NCBI RefSeq assembly: GCF_014207355.1
Contig: NZ_JACHEF010000005.1
Span: 434,001-498,000, forward strand
Length of the DNA: 64,000 nucleotides
Source: Mesorhizobium sangaii
Lineage (GTDB): Bacteria; Pseudomonadota; Alphaproteobacteria; Rhizobiales; Rhizobiaceae
Direction: 5' to 3'
Notes under the pieces: model-generated
Databases searched by the model: none
Seen by the model: only the letters and a program-made list of their open reading frames with translations
What the model was told of the DNA's origin: nothing
Translations under genes and position numbers: made by a program
Shown here: positions 26,681 to 35,297 of the stretch, one piece after another
How the letters are laid out: each line of letters opens with the position of its first letter
Numbering within the stretch: the first letter of the stretch is position 1

Positions 26681-27064
26681 ATGCTGAACGCCATTCACCA
26701 CGTCGCGCTCATCTGCACCGACTACGTTCGGTCGCGACGGTTCTACGTCGAACTCCTCGGCCTCGATCTGATCCGGGAGGTCTATCGGGAGGAGCGGCAG
26801 TCATGGAAGGCCGATCTGCGGATCGGGTCCGTCCAGCTGGAATTGTTCTCCTTCCCCGCACCAGTGATGCGGCCGTCCCATCCAGAGGCGACAGGCTTGA
26901 GACATCTGGCATTTGCCGTGGCGAATCTTGACCCCGTAATTATGCGCCTGGAAGCCGCCGGCGTTCCCGTCGAGCCAATCCGGATCGACCCATATACAGA
27001 CCAACGGTTTACCTTTTTCAGCGACCCGGATGGATTGCCGCTGGAACTCTACGAAGCTCCATAA
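26681..27064 (+). CDS. VOC (glyoxalase-like) protein, YaeR/GloA2 type
   Basis: A 127-residue vicinal-oxygen-chelate protein of the short YaeR/SMU1112c-like group. The start MLNAIHHVALICTDYVRS at 26681 matches homologue N-termini; an in-frame ATG at 26636 adds an unconserved leader. Metal ligands are probably His7, Glu in SVQLELFSFP, His in GLRHLAFAV and Glu in GLPLELYEAP. The two beta-alpha-beta-beta-beta halves are clear. The group resembles lactoylglutathione lyase, but the substrate is mostly unknown. No operon partner is visible. Confidence 0.85.
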   Translation: MLNAIHHVALICTDYVRSRRFYVELLGLDLIREVYREERQSWKADLRIGSVQLELFSFPAPVMRPSHPEATGLRHLAFAVANLDPVIMRLEAAGVPVEPIRIDPYTDQRFTFFSDPDGLPLELYEAP

Positions 27065-27422
27065 GGAACGGTTCGCTTTCGTGACCACGTCATCGGAGGT
27101 GGGAACGGCAGTCGCCAGATATGATCCGCCAACTCGGGTGCGTCACCCGGCCCCTTCCCCACGGGCCAGGAGGCCGACAGCTTTGCGCCTGATCTAGGTC
27201 ATTTAGGTTGGCTGTGCCACTGCCTTAGAGCGGACACTACCGGCGATAGCGCCGGAAGGTCGAGGGAACCCAATTCCAGTCATCACCGCCTCCGGACCTG
27301 ACATTCGTGCTACCGCTAGCGGCAACCTGAGCCGACTGTCGCTAAGATCGCGTGCTGGCCCTGCGTATGTTCAGGCGATCCAGCGGGCCGGAACTTGAAC
27401 CGTCTCCTCCAACACCTTGCCT
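27065..27422. other. Intergenic, nothing recognised
   Basis: This 358-bp stretch lies between the VOC gene and the convergent RND permease gene. No open frame with a family or good start was seen. A small hairpin (ACCGGCGATAGCGCCGG, about 27239-27255) is present but has no T tract. Confidence 0.5.
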
Positions 27423-30400
27423 CTACTCGGCAGCCACAGCTGGTCGCAGTTCCAGGTCCTCCGTCGAAATCTCCTGGATCTCATCCGCAGTCGGCTTGAT
27501 CCGGAACCACGCGGCGTAGAGCGCAGGAAGGAAGAGCAGGATCAACATCGTGCCGGCCGCTGTTCCGCCGATCAGCGTATAGGCCATTGAACCCCAGAAG
27601 ACGGAGTGCGTGAGGGGGATGAATGCGAGCACGGCGGCAAGCGCGGTCAAAATGACGGGCCGTGTGCGTTGCACCGTGGCCTCGATGACCGCGTGATAGT
27701 CGTCAATGCCGGCAGCACGGTTCTCCTTGATCTGTTCGGTCAGGATCAGCGTGTTGCGCATCAGGATTCCGGCCAGTCCTATCATGCCCAGAATGGCGTT
27801 GAACCCGAAGGGCTGGTGGAAGGTGAGCAGCATCGGCACGACGCCTACAAGGCCAAGAGGCGCCGTCAGCACAACCATGAACATCGTCGAGAAGGATCGC
27901 ACCTGCAGCATGATGACGATCAACATGGCGGCTATCATAGCCGGGAAGACCTTGCCCAGCGCGGTGTTGGCCTTTTCAGCCTCTTCGATCGATCCGCCCA
28001 TTTCGATGCGATAGCCGACCGGAAGGGACGCGATCAGCGGCTGAAGGGCCTTCATGATCTGCTTGGAGACCTCAGGAGGCTGGCTCGCCTCATTGATGTC
28101 CGCGCGGATCGTGACAACGGGCGTGCGGTCACGGCGCTTCAGAATTGGCTCCTCCTGACGGATTTCCGAATGCCCGATCTGGTCGAGCGGAATCGAGCGG
28201 CCGTCTCGGCTGACGAGTGAGAAATCCGCCAGACGTGCGGGATCCAGTCGCTCGCCGCCGGCGCTGCGCGCCACGATGGGTACGTTGCTAATGTCCTCGC
28301 GGACCTGCGTAACGGGGATGCCGGTGAGAAGGAATTGCAGTTGCTGAGCCACCTCCGCCGGCGAGAGGCCGATGAGGTTCAGTCGATCCTGATCCGGGAC
28401 AAAGCGAAGCACGGGCGTGCGATTGCCCCAGTCGCGGTTGGCCTGGCGCACATCCGGGACGCCCCGCATGATATCGACGGCCTTTTCGGAAATGCTGTAG
28501 AGCTGCGTGGAATCGGGACCCATCACCCGGAATTCGACCGGGAACGGGGTGTAGGGGCCGAACACGAGCTGCGTAACGCGGACATAAGCCTCGGGCGCGA
28601 GCCCCTGCGCCACTGCCTCGCGGAGCCGGTGCTTCAACGCCTCACGCGCCTCGGCGTTCGGGGTCAGCACGACGATCTTGGCAAAGGAGGGATCGGGCAG
28701 CTCCGGAGCCATCGCGAAAAAGAAGCGCGGAGCGCCCTGACCGACGTAGCTCGTGACGATCTTGGCCTCGGGCTGTCTGTCCAGCCAATTTTCGAGCTTC
28801 TCGACCGCGGCGGTCGTCGTCTCGATGCTGCCACCTTCCGGCAGGCGAACCTCCACCAACACTTCAGGGCGGTCGGATGTCGGGAAGAATTGCTGTTTGA
28901 TGCCGCCCATACCGACGACGGAAAGCGCGAAGGCGACGCCGACGATACCGCAGGTTACAAACTTATGGCGCACGGCAAAGGTGATGAGCCGCCGCAAACG
29001 TCGATAGTTAGGGGTGTCGTAGATAGCGTGATGACCGCCTTCGACCGGTTTGATCGCGGGCAGCATCTTGACGCCGAGATAGGGCGTAAAGACCACCGCG
29101 ACGATCCAGGAGACGATGAGGGCGAACCCCACGACCCAAAAGATGTTGCCGGCGTATTCGCCGGCCGTCGAGCGCGCAAAACCCACCGGCACGAAGCCGG
29201 CGACCGTCACCAGCGTTCCCGATAGCATCGGCGCCGCAGTGTGGCTCCATGCATAGGCCGCCGCCTTGATGCGGTCCATGCCCTCTTCCATCTTCACCAC
29301 CATAACCTCGATGGCGATGATGGCGTCGTCGACGAGAAGACCAAGCGCCAGGATGAGGGCGCCGAGCGTGATGCGATCGAAGAACCGGCCGGTTTCCAGC
29401 ATGATGAGGAACACGACGGCGAGCGTCAGAGGGACGGCAGCCGCCACGACGATCCCGACGCGCCAGCCCATGCTGAGCAGGCTGATCAGCAGCACGACGC
29501 CGAGCGCCATCGCGAACTTCAACATGAATTCGTCGACTGCCGAGGTGATGTTGACGGCTTGGTCGCTTACCTTGTCGAGCGTCATGCCGAGCGGCAGTGT
29601 CTGTGTGATCGCGGCAGTCTTGTCCTCCAGTGCCTTGCCGAGCGCGCGACCATCCCAGCCCTCCTGCATAACCGCCGCGAGCATGATGGTAGGCTCGCCC
29701 TGACGCCGGATGAGGTATGTGGGAGGGTCTTCGTAGCCGCGGCTGACCTCGGCAATGTCGGAGAGCTTCAGCGTCCGCCCCCCAGCGACAATCGGGGTGT
29801 CGGCGATCGCCTGAACGCTGTCATAGGCGCCGTCGACCCGAATGAAGAGGCGCGGCCCCAGGGTGTCGATCGAACCTGCTTGCGTGACGGTGTTCTGCCG
29901 CTGCAAGGCAGCGACGATGTCCTGTGCCGACACGCCGAGGGTTGCCAGCTTGGCGTAGGAAAACTCGACGAATATCTGTTCGGGACGTTCACCAAGGATG
30001 TTGATCTTCTTGACGCCGGGCACGTGCAGGAGGTCCTGGCGGATCACCTCGGCCTGCCTTGCCAGTTCCCGCATCGGCATGCCCTCGGCCTTCAGCGCAT
30101 AAAGGGCGAAGCTCACATCCGAATATTCATCGTTGACGAAGGGGCCGAAGACACCGGGTGGCAGGTTGCGGGCTTCATCCCCGAGCTTTTTGCGAGCCTG
30201 GTAGAACTCCTCCTGTACGACAGAGGACGGTGTGCTGTCCTTCAGCGTGACCGTCATATAGGCGTACCCTGGCCGTGTGGTCGTCTCCACCCGGTCATAC
30301 CAGGTCAGTTCCTGAAGCCGCTTCTCCAACGGTTCGGCGACGAGGTCCTGCATCTCGCGCGCCGTCGCGCCTGGCCACGCCGTCGTAACCGTCATGGTCT

Positions 30401-30533
30401 TGATGGTGAAGTTGGGATCCTCCGCCCGACCGAGCATGAAGAAGGCGTAGGCGCCGGCAGCCACCAGCAGGACGATGAAGAACAAGGTGACGGCGCGTTC
30501 GCGAACGGCAATCGCGGAAAGATTGAAGCTCAT
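27423..30533 (-). CDS. RND efflux permease
   Basis: A 1036-residue inner-membrane proton-driven pump of the RND superfamily (hydrophobe/amphiphile efflux type). It shows the N-terminal helix (RAVTLFFIVLLVAAGAYAFF), two large periplasmic loops and about twelve helices. The TM4 proton-relay pair is present in LGLLVDDAIIAIEVMV. FGFNAILGMIGLAGILMRN is the TM10/11 region. The start overlaps the adaptor stop by one base (TGATG, 30531-30535), indicating coupled translation. No outer-membrane channel gene is in the window. Divergent TetR regulator and operator lie upstream of the adaptor, so expression is probably inducible by an exported compound. Confidence 0.95.
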   Translation of the reverse strand: MSFNLSAIAVRERAVTLFFIVLLVAAGAYAFFMLGRAEDPNFTIKTMTVTTAWPGATAREMQDLVAEPLEKRLQELTWYDRVETTTRPGYAYMTVTLKDSTPSSVVQEEFYQARKKLGDEARNLPPGVFGPFVNDEYSDVSFALYALKAEGMPMRELARQAEVIRQDLLHVPGVKKINILGERPEQIFVEFSYAKLATLGVSAQDIVAALQRQNTVTQAGSIDTLGPRLFIRVDGAYDSVQAIADTPIVAGGRTLKLSDIAEVSRGYEDPPTYLIRRQGEPTIMLAAVMQEGWDGRALGKALEDKTAAITQTLPLGMTLDKVSDQAVNITSAVDEFMLKFAMALGVVLLISLLSMGWRVGIVVAAAVPLTLAVVFLIMLETGRFFDRITLGALILALGLLVDDAIIAIEVMVVKMEEGMDRIKAAAYAWSHTAAPMLSGTLVTVAGFVPVGFARSTAGEYAGNIFWVVGFALIVSWIVAVVFTPYLGVKMLPAIKPVEGGHHAIYDTPNYRRLRRLITFAVRHKFVTCGIVGVAFALSVVGMGGIKQQFFPTSDRPEVLVEVRLPEGGSIETTTAAVEKLENWLDRQPEAKIVTSYVGQGAPRFFFAMAPELPDPSFAKIVVLTPNAEAREALKHRLREAVAQGLAPEAYVRVTQLVFGPYTPFPVEFRVMGPDSTQLYSISEKAVDIMRGVPDVRQANRDWGNRTPVLRFVPDQDRLNLIGLSPAEVAQQLQFLLTGIPVTQVREDISNVPIVARSAGGERLDPARLADFSLVSRDGRSIPLDQIGHSEIRQEEPILKRRDRTPVVTIRADINEASQPPEVSKQIMKALQPLIASLPVGYRIEMGGSIEEAEKANTALGKVFPAMIAAMLIVIMLQVRSFSTMFMVVLTAPLGLVGVVPMLLTFHQPFGFNAILGMIGLAGILMRNTLILTEQIKENRAAGIDDYHAVIEATVQRTRPVILTALAAVLAFIPLTHSVFWGSMAYTLIGGTAAGTMLILLFLPALYAAWFRIKPTADEIQEISTEDLELRPAVAAE

Positions 30534-31642
30534 CAGTTGCTCTCGCTTTCGGACTCGGTCCGGACGCGAGCGCCCTCCTGCAGGAGGTGGGCGCCGAGCG
30601 ACACAATGGGAACGTTGGAGTTCAATCCGGAGATCACAGCGGTTTCGCTGGTAACACGAACAAGCTGGACGGGCTGAAAGTGTACGGTTGAGGTGGCGCT
30701 ATCCAACACCCAAACGCCGGTCTTGCGGCCGTCATCGAGCACGGCTCCCAGTGGCACCTGAACCTCCGGCTGTTTCACCTGCCTTGCGAGCCGAACGGTA
30801 ACCGTCGCGCCAAGCGGTGCAGCGGCGGCTTCGCCGTCGAGCACATAGCGCGCCTCATACGTGCGGGTCTGGGCATCGGCGGAGTCCGACAGCTGCCGCA
30901 GATGCGCTGTATAACGACGCTCGTCGCCACCATACACACTGGCCTCGGCTGCTGAGCCGATCGCCGGCCGGATCGTTTCGGGAAGCGCGACCACCGCTTC
31001 GCGCGGGCCGGCCTTGGCGGTCCGGATCACGGGCTGGCCGGAAGCGACGACCTGACCCGGCTCGCCAAGCGTTTCGACCACCGTTCCATCCGCGTCTGCC
31101 AACAGGACTGCATAGGCCGCTTCGTTTTCGGCGACCCGTGCGTCGGCTTCAGCGGCAGCAAGTTGCGCTTGGGCGGTGTCCAACGCAGCCTTCGCTTGCT
31201 CGTAGCGCTGCCTTGGCACCCACCCACTGGCGAGCAAGCTGGCGTACCGCCGTTCATCCGGCTGTGTCTGAACGACTGCCGCACGCGCAGCCGCAACGGC
31301 ATTGCGTTTCGCCGAAAGCGCAAGGCGCAGATCGGTATCGTCAATCCGCATCAGTGGCTGACCGGCCTTGACCTCCTGACCGTCGTCCACGAGCCGTTCC
31401 ACGATCTTGCCCGGAACCCGAAAGCCGAGATTGCTCTGCACCCTCGCCCCGATGATGCCGGTGAAGCCACGTTCTGATTCGGTGACCGGCGCTGCCGAAA
31501 CAAGTCTGACGAATGGTGCTTCTTGCCTCGGGTCGGTCACCAAAGGGGCTTCCTGCGCGGGAGTTGCAAGCGTGGCGAATGCCGCTGCCCATGACATCGC
31601 CGTCAGGGTCAATCCCGCTACGATAACGGTTCTCTTTTTCAC
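30533..31642 (-). CDS. RND periplasmic adaptor (HlyD/AcrA family)
   Basis: A 369-residue membrane-fusion protein. It begins with an export or anchor helix (KRTVIVAGLTLTAMSWAAAF), then a barrel-sandwich hybrid domain split by a coiled hairpin: RVQSNLGFRVPGKIVERLVD and, after the hairpin, LLADADGTVVETLGEPGQVV. The hairpin (about 105-175) is Ala/Glu/Gln-rich. A beta-barrel and a membrane-proximal domain with VPLGAVLDDGRKTGVWVLD follow. It bridges the RND pump to an outer-membrane channel. It is the first gene of a two-gene unit, with its promoter in the operator-bearing gap at 31643-31726. Confidence 0.94.
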   Translation of the reverse strand: MKKRTVIVAGLTLTAMSWAAAFATLATPAQEAPLVTDPRQEAPFVRLVSAAPVTESERGFTGIIGARVQSNLGFRVPGKIVERLVDDGQEVKAGQPLMRIDDTDLRLALSAKRNAVAAARAAVVQTQPDERRYASLLASGWVPRQRYEQAKAALDTAQAQLAAAEADARVAENEAAYAVLLADADGTVVETLGEPGQVVASGQPVIRTAKAGPREAVVALPETIRPAIGSAAEASVYGGDERRYTAHLRQLSDSADAQTRTYEARYVLDGEAAAAPLGATVTVRLARQVKQPEVQVPLGAVLDDGRKTGVWVLDSATSTVHFQPVQLVRVTSETAVISGLNSNVPIVSLGAHLLQEGARVRTESESESN

Positions 31643-31665
31643 GCTCGTCGCCTCATCTCAAAATA

Positions 31666-31710
31666 GATTGCGTTCGACTTCTATATCGACTATAGATTAC
31701 GAACGCAATC
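31666..31710. promoter_or_regulatory. Nested-dyad operator between RND genes and TetR gene
   Basis: Outer arms GATTGCGTTCG (31666-31676) and CGAACGCAATC (31700-31710) are perfect inverted repeats. Inner arms CTATA (31681-31685) and TATAG (31691-31695) are centred on the same axis, with matched 4-nt spacers. The 45-bp element occupies half of the 84-bp divergent gap and ends 7 bases before the AGGAG of the TetR gene. It is the likely site of autoregulation and efflux control. Confidence 0.8.
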
Positions 31711-31726
31711 AAAAAGGAGATCGACG

Positions 31727-32305
31727 ATGCGAGTGAGTCGCGTTCAAGCCGCGGAAAACCGCGAGACCGTGATCAATGTGGCAAGCCGCCTTTTTCGCGA
31801 GCGCGGCTTTGACGGCATCGGACTCAAGGATCTGATGAAGGGTGCAGGGCTGACGCAGGGTGCCTTTTACAAGCAATTCAAGTCAAAGGACGACCTGGCT
31901 GCGCAGGCGTCCAGGCGTGCGATGGAGAGCGCCACCCACCGTTGGTCGGTCGCGACTACGACAAACCCTGAGGATCCGCTCGGCGCGGTGACCGCGTTCT
32001 ACCTCAGTATGGATCATCGCGGGGAAAAGATGGACGGCTGCCCGGTCGTTGCGCTCGGCTCGGATGCTGCCAGGCAGGGCGCTGAGGTGAAGGCGTCATT
32101 CGAAGCCGGCGTCAAGGAGCATCTCGAGATCCTCGGCCGTTTCATTGCCGAGACCAATGGCGAGGAGTCCGAAGGCAAGGCGATGGCCATTCTCTCGACA
32201 ATGGTCGGCGCGGTCCTCCTCTCGCGCGTCGTCAACGATCCCGATCTCGCACAGGCCTTTCTGGATGCGGCGACCGATCAGGTTCGCGAAGCAGCCCGCG
32301 CTTGA
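31727..32305 (+). CDS. TetR/AcrR-family repressor
   Basis: A 192-residue regulator. The N-terminal helix-turn-helix (about 12-55) reads INVASRLFRERGFDGIGLKD then GLTQGAFYKQFKSKDDLAAQ, a textbook TetR pattern. The C-terminal ligand domain has the conserved MDGCPVVALGSDAARQG segment seen in the NemR/AcrR-like group. AGGAG lies 6 bases before the ATG. It is divergent from the RND adaptor/permease genes across an 84-bp gap that holds a perfect dyad operator, and it is followed by fabF-like and SDR genes on the same strand. It probably represses both directions. Confidence 0.93.
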   Translation: MRVSRVQAAENRETVINVASRLFRERGFDGIGLKDLMKGAGLTQGAFYKQFKSKDDLAAQASRRAMESATHRWSVATTTNPEDPLGAVTAFYLSMDHRGEKMDGCPVVALGSDAARQGAEVKASFEAGVKEHLEILGRFIAETNGEESEGKAMAILSTMVGAVLLSRVVNDPDLAQAFLDAATDQVREAARA

Positions 32306-32352
32306 ACGTCGTGCGCAGTGCTGGCGCCGCACTCAACTTGATAGGAAAATAG

Positions 32353-33654
32353 ATGCGTCGGATTGTTGTCACCGGCATGGGAGCGGTCACGCCCCTTGCC
32401 GCCAATGTCGAAGCGTCCTGGTCACGCCTCTTGGCCGGTCGTTCGGGCGTCCGTAGGCTTCCGGACGATGTGGTGGGAGACCTGCCGGCGAAGATCGGCG
32501 GCGTGGTGCCCTCCCTGGATGAAGATCCGGACGCCGGTTTCGATCCCGATGTCGTCCTGTCTGCGAAGGATCAGCGCAAGGTAGATCGGTTCATTCTCTT
32601 TGCGCTGGCGGCAGCGGAAGAGGCGCTTGCGCAGGCGAAATGGAAGCCTGCCTCGGAAACGGATCGCCTGCGCACAGCCACGATCATCGCTTCCGGGGTC
32701 GGCGGGTTCCCCGCCATAACCGAGGCGGTGCGCACGGTCGACCTGCGTGGCGCCCGCCGCCTGTCGCCCTTTACGGTGCCGTCCTTCCTGGTGAACCTCG
32801 CAGCGGGCCACATTTCGATCCGCCATGGCTTCAAAGGCCCGCTCGGCGCGCCAGTGACGGCGTGCGCGGCCGGCATCCAGGCGATCGGCGACGCCGCCCG
32901 TCTCATCCGCGCGGACGAGGCTGATATTGCCGTGTGCGGCGGCACGGAAGCGTGCATGAACATCGTCAGCCTCGGTGGGTTTGCCGCCGCACGCTCTCTT
33001 TCAACCGGCTTCAATTGGGCGCCGGCTCAAGCCTCGCGTCCTTTCGACACATCGCGGGACGGCTTCGTCATGGGCGAAGGAGCCGGCGTGCTGGTCATCG
33101 AGGCGTTGAGCCACGCGCTGGCGCGCGGCGCAACACCGCTGGCCGAGCTCGTCGGCTACGGCACGACAGCGGATGCTCACCACGTCACCTCTGGCCCCGA
33201 GGACGGCGGCGGTGCGCGCCGGGCCATGGAGATCGCAATCGCGCAAGCAGGGATTTCGGCGCGCGAGGTTCGTCATCTCAATGCGCATGCGACGTCCACG
33301 CCAGTCGGTGACCTGGGTGAAATCGAAGCGATCAAGAGCATGTTCGGGCGCGATTTCGCGATAGCTGTCAGCGCAACGAAATCCGCGACCGGACACCTGC
33401 TCGGCGCGGCCGGCGGGCTTGGTGCCATCTTCGCGATCCTGGCGCTCAGGGATCAGGTCGCACCGCCGACCCTCAATCTGAGCGCTCCCGATCCGGCCGC
33501 CGACGGCATCGACTTAGTCGCAAACGAGCTCCGGCCAATGGAGATGGAATACGCGATCTCCAATGGCTTCGGCTTTGGCGGCGTGAATGCCAGTGCCTTG
33601 TTCAAGCGCTGGAACCACCAGCCCGACGCGAGTGCCAGAGGCAGTCAGGACTGA
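32353..33654 (+). CDS. fabF: Beta-ketoacyl-ACP synthase II (FabF paralogue)
   Basis: A 433-residue condensing enzyme that elongates acyl-ACP with malonyl-ACP. The Cys-His-His triad is intact: Cys171 in PVTACAAG, His312 in NAHATSTPVGD and His348 in ATGHLLGAAG, with Lys343. Length is slightly above housekeeping FabF because of a C-terminal extension (NHQPDASARGSQD). AGGA lies 7 bases before the ATG. No acyl carrier protein gene is next to it, so this is a specialised paralogue and not the fatty-acid-synthesis copy. It lies 47 bases after the TetR gene and is followed by an SDR, so it may alter lipids or be a resistance version of FabF. Confidence 0.92.
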   Translation: MRRIVVTGMGAVTPLAANVEASWSRLLAGRSGVRRLPDDVVGDLPAKIGGVVPSLDEDPDAGFDPDVVLSAKDQRKVDRFILFALAAAEEALAQAKWKPASETDRLRTATIIASGVGGFPAITEAVRTVDLRGARRLSPFTVPSFLVNLAAGHISIRHGFKGPLGAPVTACAAGIQAIGDAARLIRADEADIAVCGGTEACMNIVSLGGFAAARSLSTGFNWAPAQASRPFDTSRDGFVMGEGAGVLVIEALSHALARGATPLAELVGYGTTADAHHVTSGPEDGGGARRAMEIAIAQAGISAREVRHLNAHATSTPVGDLGEIEAIKSMFGRDFAIAVSATKSATGHLLGAAGGLGAIFAILALRDQVAPPTLNLSAPDPAADGIDLVANELRPMEMEYAISNGFGFGGVNASALFKRWNHQPDASARGSQD

Positions 33655-33722
33655 CGCCCTTTGCTCCGACCTTTTCATGCTTTCTCCCACTCCGATCCAA
33701 CGCAAAGAAGGAAATGATTTCC

Positions 33723-34538
33723 ATGAACAAGATCAATCCTGGCGTCGCCCTTGTCACAGGGGCGTCCTCCGGCATCGGGCGCGCAACCGCCAACACCCTA
33801 CGGAACGCGGGCTTTCACGTATTCGGAACCAGCCGTCGCACGGCCTCCAAACAATCCGACGGCGTTACCATGCTGACCTGCGACGTGACCGACGACGCGT
33901 CCGTTGCGAAAATGGTCGATGACGTTTTGGCCAAAGCCGGACGCATCGACCTGCTTGTCAACAATGCTGGCATGGGTCTGTTTGGCGGCGCGGAGGAGTC
34001 CTCGACCGCCCAGGCCCAGGCGCTGTTCGACGTCAACGTCTTCGGTGTTTTGCGCGTGACTAACGCGGTGCTGCCGGCAATGCGACGCCAAGGGAAGGGC
34101 AGAATCGTTAATTTGAGTTCGGTACAGGGGTTTATCCCCGCCCCCTATTTCGCGCTTTACTCGTCGACCAAACATGCCATCGAGGGTTATTCCGAATCGC
34201 TCGATCACGAATTGCGCCCGTTCGGCATTCGCGTTTCGTTGGTGGAGCCCGCCTATACCCGCACGTCATTCGAGGACAATCTGGCCGCCCCCGATCAGTC
34301 GCTCGAAATCTATGACTCCGCGCGCGCCGGCATGACTGCGTCAGTGCGGAAGTCGATGGAAAAAGGCGATGCGCCTGAAGTGGTCGCGAAGACTGTTTTG
34401 GCCGCTGCGACCGATCCCGCTCCGAAGAAACGCTATGCGGCAGGGAAAATGGCGCGCCAGGTCAGTTTCCTGCGCCGTTTCGTCCCCGCGTCCGCATTCG
34501 ACAAGAGCTTGCGGAAGCAGCTTGGGCTGCCGGCCTGA
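33723..34538 (+). CDS. Short-chain dehydrogenase/reductase
   Basis: A 271-residue classical SDR. It has the NADP-type glycine motif TGASSGIG, NNAGMG, a catalytic Ser in NLSSVQG and the YxxxK motif (YSSTKHAI). The basic residues after the first strand (TSRRTASK) suggest NADP(H). The start at 33723 is preferred to 33714 because AAGGAA then has normal spacing. The C-terminal region with MARQVSFLRRFVPASAFDKSL is typical of the SDR group with a membrane-near tail. It is the third gene of the TetR-fabF-SDR series; the substrate is unknown. Confidence 0.9.
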   Translation: MNKINPGVALVTGASSGIGRATANTLRNAGFHVFGTSRRTASKQSDGVTMLTCDVTDDASVAKMVDDVLAKAGRIDLLVNNAGMGLFGGAEESSTAQAQALFDVNVFGVLRVTNAVLPAMRRQGKGRIVNLSSVQGFIPAPYFALYSSTKHAIEGYSESLDHELRPFGIRVSLVEPAYTRTSFEDNLAAPDQSLEIYDSARAGMTASVRKSMEKGDAPEVVAKTVLAAATDPAPKKRYAAGKMARQVSFLRRFVPASAFDKSLRKQLGLPA

Positions 34539-34581
34539 CGTCGGCATCAGCAACAGCCAACATTCGCGAAAGGACATATCA

Positions 34582-34680
34582 ATGAAGATAGGAATCATCG
34601 GCGCCGGAAACATTGGCACCACATTGGCGCGAAAGACCGAAGCTAATATTGGCGAACGATGGACCCCATCGTTTCCATGA
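34582..34680 (+). pseudogene. Truncated NAD(P)-binding reductase gene (5' stub)
   Basis: AAAGGA and an ATG at 34582 begin a frame whose first 18 residues, MKIGIIGAGNIGTTLARK, are the Rossmann start of F420H2:NADP-oxidoreductase-like proteins. The following residues (TEANIGERWTPSFP) do not continue the family, and a stop follows at 34680. The gene is cut off near 34635. It marks the right junction of the RND/FabF block, about 210 bases before the right repeat copy. Confidence 0.75.
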
Positions 34681-34848
34681 GCTGGTTCCGCGCGCTTAAA
34701 GGTCTTCGAGGGTCAGAAAGGCCTGTTCACCCGGACGTCTTCCGGCATCTAAGGGGGCTCGGCAAAGTCCGACTGAGGTCACGTCGATGCATGGGGGCCG
34801 CCTAAAAGTCCGCTTCTCACATTCCAAGCCCCCAAGCCGTCTGTTCGC

Positions 34849-35297
34849 TTCCGGCCCATCTCGACCATTGGCGGCAGCCAGTTGATTGAGCTTTTTGAAA
34901 CGGCTTTCCGTCCGCAATTGCATCAAAAAGATGTGGAGCGGTTCTGCGTTTCCGCGAAAGGACGAACTGCGCCGACCGGCCTGATCGCCGACCGCGCCGG
35001 CCGATAATGGGCAAGGCACAGCACCGCGACCTTGGTGAGCAGCGTGGTCTTGGAGGAGATGCTTTCCGAGGTGTTGAGAAGAATGAGCCAGCCCACCACC
35101 GGCAGCCAGACGCCAGGATGACAGCGGCGCGCCACCTCATGCATGAACAGCCCGAAGCTGGACATCATCAAAAGGGTGAAGAAGGCGCCCTGGTAGACCG
35201 TCATGCGGACGAATGGGTTCTCGATACCCCATTCGAGGCCGTTGATCCGGCGCAGGCTCTCGACGAGATCGACGCTCGGCCCGACGATCACATCGCG
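34849..35297. repeat. Direct repeat, right copy (inside intact VpsF-like gene)
   Basis: This 449-bp stretch is the intact counterpart of 25750-26172. It spans the final third of the VpsF-like gene and about 74 bases past its stop. The homology ends at 34849, within the junk between the truncated reductase stub and the gene. Confidence 0.88.
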
